Source: Pleomorphomonas koreensis DSM 23070
GTDB taxonomy: Bacteria; Pseudomonadota; Alphaproteobacteria; Rhizobiales; Pleomorphomonadaceae
DNA: 64,000 bases
Reading direction: 5' to 3'
Assembly (NCBI RefSeq): GCF_000425185.1
Contig: NZ_KE384327.1
Coordinates: forward strand, 17,985-81,984
Shown: piece by piece, positions 59,936 to 64,000 of the stretch
Layout: each line of letters starts with the position of its first letter
Position numbering within the stretch: position 1 is the first letter of the stretch
Made by a program: the position numbers and the translations under genes
The notes under the pieces: generated by a model
What the model saw: the letters and a program-made list of their open reading frames with translations, nothing else
Databases searched by the model: none
What the model was told of the DNA's origin: nothing

Positions 59936-60712
59936 TTGCTCAAGCGCTTCTCCCGCACCGAGGCCGGTCCGCCGCCGGCCGCCGCCGACACCTCCGACCT
60001 CGCCGTCTTCGACCTCGTCAAGACCTTCGGCCAGCGGCCGGTGGTGCGCGGCGTTTCCATGCAGGTGCGGCGCGGCGAGGCGGTCGGCCTCCTGGGCCCC
60101 AACGGCGCCGGCAAGACCACCCTGTTCTACATGATCACCGGACTGATCCCGGCGGATGGCGGCCGCATCTTCCTCGACGGTCACGACGTCACCGGCTACC
60201 CGATGTTCCGCCGCGCCCGGCTCGGCATCGGCTATCTGCCGCAGGAAGCGTCGATCTTCCGCGGCCTTTCGGTCGAGACCAACATCCGCGCCGTGCTCGA
60301 GCTGGTGGAGCCCGACCGCGACGCCCGCGAGGCCGAACTCGACGCGCTGCTCGACGAGTTCCACCTCGCCCACCTGCGCCGCCAGCCGGCCATCGCGCTG
60401 TCGGGCGGCGAGCGGCGGCGCGCCGAGATCGCCCGGGCGCTGGCCAGCCGGCCGGTGTTCATGCTGCTCGACGAACCCTTCGCCGGCGTCGACCCGATCG
60501 CCGTCGGCGACATCCAGGCCCTGGTGCGCCACCTCACCGGCCGCGGCATCGGCGTGCTGATCACCGACCACAACGTGCGCGAGACGCTCGGCCTGATCGA
60601 CCGCGCCTACATCCTGCACTCCGGCATGTTGCTGGTGGAAGGCACGCCCGAAGACATCATCGGCGACGCCGATGCCCGCCGCGTTTACCTCGGCGAGCAA
60701 TTTAGCCTTTGA
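59936..60712 (+). CDS. lptB: LPS export ABC transporter ATP-binding protein LptB
   Basis: ATPase that drives lipopolysaccharide extraction with LptFG, 258 residues. Walker A GPNGAGKTT, Q-loop YLPQEASIF, signature LSGGERRRAEIARAL, Walker B FMLLDEPFAGVDP and the switch His in ITDHNV are intact. The start is probably TTG 59936, since no ATG lies upstream of the conserved region; the ribosome-binding site is weak. lptF and lptG are not in this window. Confidence 0.92.
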   Translation: MLKRFSRTEAGPPPAAADTSDLAVFDLVKTFGQRPVVRGVSMQVRRGEAVGLLGPNGAGKTTLFYMITGLIPADGGRIFLDGHDVTGYPMFRRARLGIGYLPQEASIFRGLSVETNIRAVLELVEPDRDAREAELDALLDEFHLAHLRRQPAIALSGGERRRAEIARALASRPVFMLLDEPFAGVDPIAVGDIQALVRHLTGRGIGVLITDHNVRETLGLIDRAYILHSGMLLVEGTPEDIIGDADARRVYLGEQFSL

Positions 60713-60816
60713 TACCGACTTTTCCTGGGTTATGAAGCAAGAAGCGGACCAGATCCGGTCCGCGGCTTGCCTTTTCATGGCATCCGCCTCGGCGCGGGAG
60801 AGACGGGGATTGCTCG

Positions 60817-62334
60817 ATGGCGCTGTCGGCGCGGCTCGAACTCAGGCAAAGCCAGTCGCTGGTGATGACGCCGCAGCTGATGCAGGCCATCAAGCTGCTT
60901 CAGCTCTCCAACATGGATCTCGTCGCCTATATCGAGCAGGAACTGGAGCGCAACCCGCTCCTGGAACGCGCCGACGACGGCGACGGCGAGGCGCCGCCCC
61001 CCGAGCCGCCGGACGTCGACACGCCGGTCCGGGCCGACGCGCCGGACTGGTTCGAGACCGAGGGCGCGCCGAGCCCGGAGCGGGTGGCCAACGTTCTCGA
61101 CACCGACATCGGCAACGTCTACCCCGACGACACCGGCCAGCCGGAGCGGCCGGCGCTCGACGTCGGGGCGCTCGGCGGCGGCGACTGGGCGTCGGTCGGC
61201 CGCGGCGGCAGCGGCGAGGACTACAGCCTCGAGAGCTTCGTCGCCGGCGAGATCAGCCTGGCCGATCACCTCGCCGAGCAGCTCGCCGTCGCCATCACCG
61301 ACCCGGCGCTGCGTCTCATCGGCCACGACCTGATCGACCAGGTGGACGAAGCCGGCTATCTGCGCGCCGATCTCGCCGCCACCGCCGAGCGGCTGGGCGC
61401 GCCGCTCGCCGACGTCGAGGCGGTGGTCGCCGTGCTCCAGACCTTCGAGCCGACCGGCATCTGCGCCCGCAACCTCGCCGAATGCCTGTCGCTGCAACTG
61501 GCCGAGAAGAACCGGCTCGATCCGGCGATGCAGGCGCTGGTCGGCCATCTCGACCTCCTGGCCCGTCGCGACCTGCCGGCGCTGCGGCGCCTCTGCGGCG
61601 TCGACGACGAAGACCTCGGCGACATGATCAAGGAAATCCTGGCGCTCGACCCCAAGCCCGGCCATGCCTTCGGCTCGACGCCGGTGCAGACCGTGGTGCC
61701 GGACGTCATGGTGCAGCCGGCTGCCGACGGCGGCTGGACGGTGGAACTCAACACCGACACGCTGCCCAGGGTGCTGGTCAACCAGACCTATTATGCCGAG
61801 GTGTCGAAGACGGCGCGCGATTCGGAAAAGAGCTATCTCGGCGAATGCTTCCAGTCGGCCAACTGGCTGACCAAGAGCCTCGACCAACGGGCGAAGACCA
61901 TACTCAAGGTGGCGACCGAGATCGTCCGCCAGCAGGACGGCTTCCTGACCCATGGCGTCGCCCACTTGAGGCCGCTCAATCTCCGGATGATCGCCGACGC
62001 CATCGGCATGCACGAATCCACCGTGTCGCGCGTCACCTCCAATAAGTACATGGCGACGACGCGCGGCATCTTCGAGTTGAAGTACTTCTTCACCGCCTCG
62101 ATCGCTTCGGCCGAGGGCGGCGACGCCCATTCGGCGGAGGCGGTGCGCCATCGCATCCGCCAGCTGATCGACGCCGAGACCGCCGACGACGTGCTGTCGG
62201 ACGACACGCTGGTCAAGATGCTGCGCGACGGCGGCATCGACATCGCCCGTCGCACGGTCGCCAAGTATCGGGAAGCCATGCGCATTCCCTCCTCGGTGCA
62301 GCGCCGCCGCCTGAAGCAGCTTGCCGGCGCGTGA
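60817..62334 (+). CDS. rpoN: RNA polymerase sigma-54 factor
   Basis: Sigma factor for -24/-12 promoters that need enhancer-binding proteins such as NifA and NtrC, 505 residues. Region I is Gln- and Leu-rich (LRQSQSLVMTPQLMQAIKLLQL), an acidic region II follows, and the C-terminal RpoN box ARRTVAKYR lies at 477-485. The helix-turn-helix ESTVSRVTSNKYM is upstream of it. The lptB-rpoN-hpf-ptsN order is conserved in Proteobacteria. ptsN two genes downstream fits a nitrogen-linked role. Confidence 0.95.
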   Translation: MALSARLELRQSQSLVMTPQLMQAIKLLQLSNMDLVAYIEQELERNPLLERADDGDGEAPPPEPPDVDTPVRADAPDWFETEGAPSPERVANVLDTDIGNVYPDDTGQPERPALDVGALGGGDWASVGRGGSGEDYSLESFVAGEISLADHLAEQLAVAITDPALRLIGHDLIDQVDEAGYLRADLAATAERLGAPLADVEAVVAVLQTFEPTGICARNLAECLSLQLAEKNRLDPAMQALVGHLDLLARRDLPALRRLCGVDDEDLGDMIKEILALDPKPGHAFGSTPVQTVVPDVMVQPAADGGWTVELNTDTLPRVLVNQTYYAEVSKTARDSEKSYLGECFQSANWLTKSLDQRAKTILKVATEIVRQQDGFLTHGVAHLRPLNLRMIADAIGMHESTVSRVTSNKYMATTRGIFELKYFFTASIASAEGGDAHSAEAVRHRIRQLIDAETADDVLSDDTLVKMLRDGGIDIARRTVAKYREAMRIPSSVQRRRLKQLAGA

Positions 62335-62669
62335 TTTCGCTGTAACCTTTCCGAAATACGGGCTCATCCGGAAGGCGGATTGATATCGCCGCCGCCGGGC
62401 GCCACATCTCAAGCATGCGGGCGCGTCGCCCGGCAACGCAGATTCCGGGGAGGTGCTTTCCGCTTTTCCGCTTCACGAGCCGATCGGCGCGCCGCCTTCC
62501 CACAACACCCGGCGGGCGGAATCGTGAAGCGGCGATACGATCCGCCGGCGGGACGGAACGACGCGCCCCCGCTCGCCGGCGCCGGCCACAGCCCCACGCG
62601 GGGCGAAACGGCCGGAGGCGCGGGCACTTGCTGCCCACGGTCCAGAAGGCGCGAGAAACGAGGACTCTG
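62335..62669. other. 335-bp structured gap between rpoN and hpf
   Basis: No gene is supported, although one frame stays open into hpf; its Arg/Pro-rich translation does not look like protein. A strong inverted repeat (62468-62478 with 62522-62532) dominates the middle. GAGGA at 62660-62664 is the hpf ribosome-binding site. No sigma-54 promoter with correct -24/-12 spacing was found. Confidence 0.6.
62468..62532 (+). promoter_or_regulatory. Structured leader of hpf
   Basis: Perfect 11-bp arms CCGCTTCACGA and TCGTGAAGCGG enclose 43 bases, which contain further complementary GC segments (GCCGCC and GGCGGG), so a long branched hairpin is likely. It lies about 140 bp before the hpf start and has no T run. 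It may be a regulatory leader or a repeat element; the structure is seen, the role inferred. Confidence 0.5.
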
Positions 62670-63275
62670 ATGCCGCTTCGCATTACCGGAAAGAACGTCG
62701 ACATCGGTCAGGCACTTCGCGAACACATCACCACCCGCACCGCCGAGGAACTCGGCAAGTATTACGACGGCGCCTTCACCGGCCACGTCGTGGTGCAGAA
62801 GGAGGGCAAGGCCTATATTGTCGACTGCTCGATCCAGCTCGCATCCGGCACGACGCTGCAATCGCGGGGCGAGGATTTCGAGGTCTATCCGGCGGCCGAG
62901 AAGGCGGTGGAGCGAATCGGCAAGCGGATGCGGCGCCACAAGCGCAAGCTGAAGAACTTCAAGGGCGGCGAATCGGCGGCCGGCGACCAGACGCCGGGCG
63001 GCAAGGCCTGGGGTGACATCGACGCCCAGGCGACGGTGTTCGCGGCCTTCGAGGATGAGGAGATCGGCGAGGACTTCGCGCCGACCGTGGTGGCGGAGAC
63101 GACGCAGAAGATCCGCACCATGAGCGTCGGCACGGCGGTCAGCGAACTCGACTTCACCGGCGCGCCGGTGGTGATGTTCCGCAACGCCGGCAACGGCGGC
63201 GTCAACGTCGTCTATCGCCGCAATGACGGCAACATCGGCTGGATCGACCCTTCGCTCAGCGAAATCACCGGCTGA
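62670..63275 (+). CDS. hpf: Ribosome hibernation-promoting factor, long form
   Basis: Binds the ribosome in stationary phase and promotes 100S dimers, 201 residues. The N-terminal S30AE domain (about 1-100) starts PLRITGKNVDIGQALREHI. After an acidic linker, the C-terminal dimerisation domain (about 145-201) has KIRTMSVGTAVSELDFTGAPVVMFRNA, the mark of long HPF. ATG 62670 has GAGGA well placed. It is followed by ptsN after 93 bp. Confidence 0.93.
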   Translation: MPLRITGKNVDIGQALREHITTRTAEELGKYYDGAFTGHVVVQKEGKAYIVDCSIQLASGTTLQSRGEDFEVYPAAEKAVERIGKRMRRHKRKLKNFKGGESAAGDQTPGGKAWGDIDAQATVFAAFEDEEIGEDFAPTVVAETTQKIRTMSVGTAVSELDFTGAPVVMFRNAGNGGVNVVYRRNDGNIGWIDPSLSEITG

Positions 63276-63368
63276 AGGGCCTCATCCCATCTGTCCAAAC
63301 GGGACGCGGACCTATATGAAGGCGGGGGCCGGCACCACCGGCCCCCTTCTGAAACCTGGGACAAGACG

Positions 63369-63833
63369 ATGGATCTGCGCGACCTCCTGGTGATCGAAGC
63401 CATCCTGCCGCGGCTCAAGGCCGCCACCAAGAAGCAGGCCCTTCAGGAGATGGCCGCCAAGGCCGCCACGCTCACCCGGCGCGACGAGCGCGACATCTTC
63501 GAGACGCTGATGCAGCGCGAGAAGCTCGGCTCGACCGGCGTCGGCCACGGCGTCGCCATCCCGCACGGCAAGCTGCCCGGCCTCGACCGGCTGGTTGGCG
63601 TCTTCGCCCTTCTCGACAAGCCGATCGACTTCGATTCGCTCGACGGCGAGCCTGTCGACGTGATGTTCCTGCTGCTCGCCCCGGAAAGCGCCGGCGCCGA
63701 CCACCTGAAGGCGCTCGCCCGCATCGCCCGCGTGCTGCGCGACGACGAGACGGCCGCCAAGCTGCGCGCCGCCGACGACGCGGCGGCGATGTACGCGCTG
63801 CTCACCGACAACGTCCGCTCCGACGCGGCCTGA
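63369..63833 (+). CDS. ptsN: PTS IIA-like nitrogen-regulatory protein EIIA-Ntr
   Basis: Phosphocarrier of the regulatory PTS-Ntr chain, 154 residues. The phosphorylated His is H66 in GHGVAIPHGKLPGL. The rest fits the IIA fold (PVDVMFLLLAPE, ARIARVLRD). It receives phosphate from PtsP/PtsO and adjusts K+ transport, nitrogen and carbon pathways in relatives. The rpoN-hpf-ptsN order is conserved. No other PTS gene is in the window. Confidence 0.93.
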   Translation: MDLRDLLVIEAILPRLKAATKKQALQEMAAKAATLTRRDERDIFETLMQREKLGSTGVGHGVAIPHGKLPGLDRLVGVFALLDKPIDFDSLDGEPVDVMFLLLAPESAGADHLKALARIARVLRDDETAAKLRAADDAAAMYALLTDNVRSDAA

Positions 63834-63877
63834 TTTTCCGGCCTCAGTCGCCGGCGGGCCTGCGGCCCCTGGCTTTC

Positions 63878-63916
63878 GCTCCGCTTTGCGTCTTTCGGGG
63901 CTTCGTCCCGAAAGAC
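63878..63916 (-). repeat. 24-bp repeat, copy 2, overlapping a 10-bp hairpin
   Basis: 63878-63901 is the inverted second copy of the repeat at 58393-58416 (23 of 24 bases). It overlaps a perfect 10-bp inverted repeat, 63890-63899 with 63907-63916, loop of 7, that may act as a terminator-like structure after ptsN although no T run follows. The rest of 63834-64000 shows no gene I can support. Confidence 0.55.
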
Positions 63917-64000
63917 CCGCTTTCCACGCGGCGCCGCTTGGCGCCGGAAGCCGCTGACGCGACTTCAGGCTTCTTCATCCAGCCTCAAGCGCCGGCGGCG

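Noticed and set aside
62415..62669. In-frame upstream extension of hpf
   Set aside because: The frame is open, but its translation is Arg/Pro-rich and unlike any HPF. ATG 62670 has a good ribosome-binding site and starts the S30AE domain.
62335..62669. Sigma-54 promoter before hpf
   Set aside because: GG and GC pairs occur, but none with the required -24/-12 spacing and flanking consensus.

Overview
The window looks like chromosome of a high-GC alphaproteobacterium, most likely Hyphomicrobiales (Rhizobiales). The evidence is gene order: ahcY-divL-tsaE/amgK-murU-addB-addA-trxA, hisB-DUF2628-hisH-hisA and lptC-lptA-lptB-rpoN-hpf-ptsN. A very long pyruvate:ferredoxin oxidoreductase, a ferredoxin reductase, FeoABC and a flavodiiron protein point to a facultative, possibly nitrogen-fixing, Pleomorphomonas-like organism. 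The genus is an inference only.

Region 1 (1-24.3 kb) is carbohydrate uptake. It has an allose/ribose-type operon (alsB end, alsA, alsC, alsE, alsK, rpiB) closed by a strong terminator. An oppositely oriented ribokinase and a ROK regulator follow. Next is a mannoside module: binding protein, two permeases, GH38 alpha-mannosidase and ROK regulator on the minus strand, with a divergent ATPase. A sucrose/fructoside module comes after it: LacI regulator, binding protein, two permeases, cytoplasmic GH32 enzyme and ATPase. An AraC-type regulator closes the region. All three transport operons have strong hairpins just after the binding-protein gene, which would let the binding protein be made in excess over the membrane parts.

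Region 2 (24.4-38.2 kb) is the conserved core block. ahcY has a SahR-like operator. DivL follows, a kinase-like protein with Tyr in place of the phospho-accepting His, with DnaA-box-like sites in front of its gene. Then come a TsaE-AmgK fusion, a MurU-type nucleotidyltransferase, AddB/AddA recombination nuclease and thioredoxin.

Region 3 (38.2-48 kb) holds feoABC (minus) and the 1542-residue nifJ-type gene, divergent across an 833-bp gap with an FNR/FixK-like box. fpr converges on nifJ through back-to-back terminators. Pyruvate oxidation, ferredoxin/flavodoxin and NADP(H) are thus physically linked. A small membrane protein follows.

Region 4 (48-58.3 kb) has the his genes, an MFS exporter, queG, a GST, uppP, an NDUFA9-like protein, tRNA-Leu(CAG), a flavodiiron protein and a short RNase D.

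Region 5 (58.5-64 kb) is LPS transport (lptC, lptA, lptB), sigma-54, the long hibernation factor hpf and ptsN. I saw no insertion sequence, prophage, CRISPR array or rRNA gene. The most unusual items are the oversized PFOR, structured leaders before rnd and hpf, and a LacI-type operator written into the first codons of a binding-protein gene.
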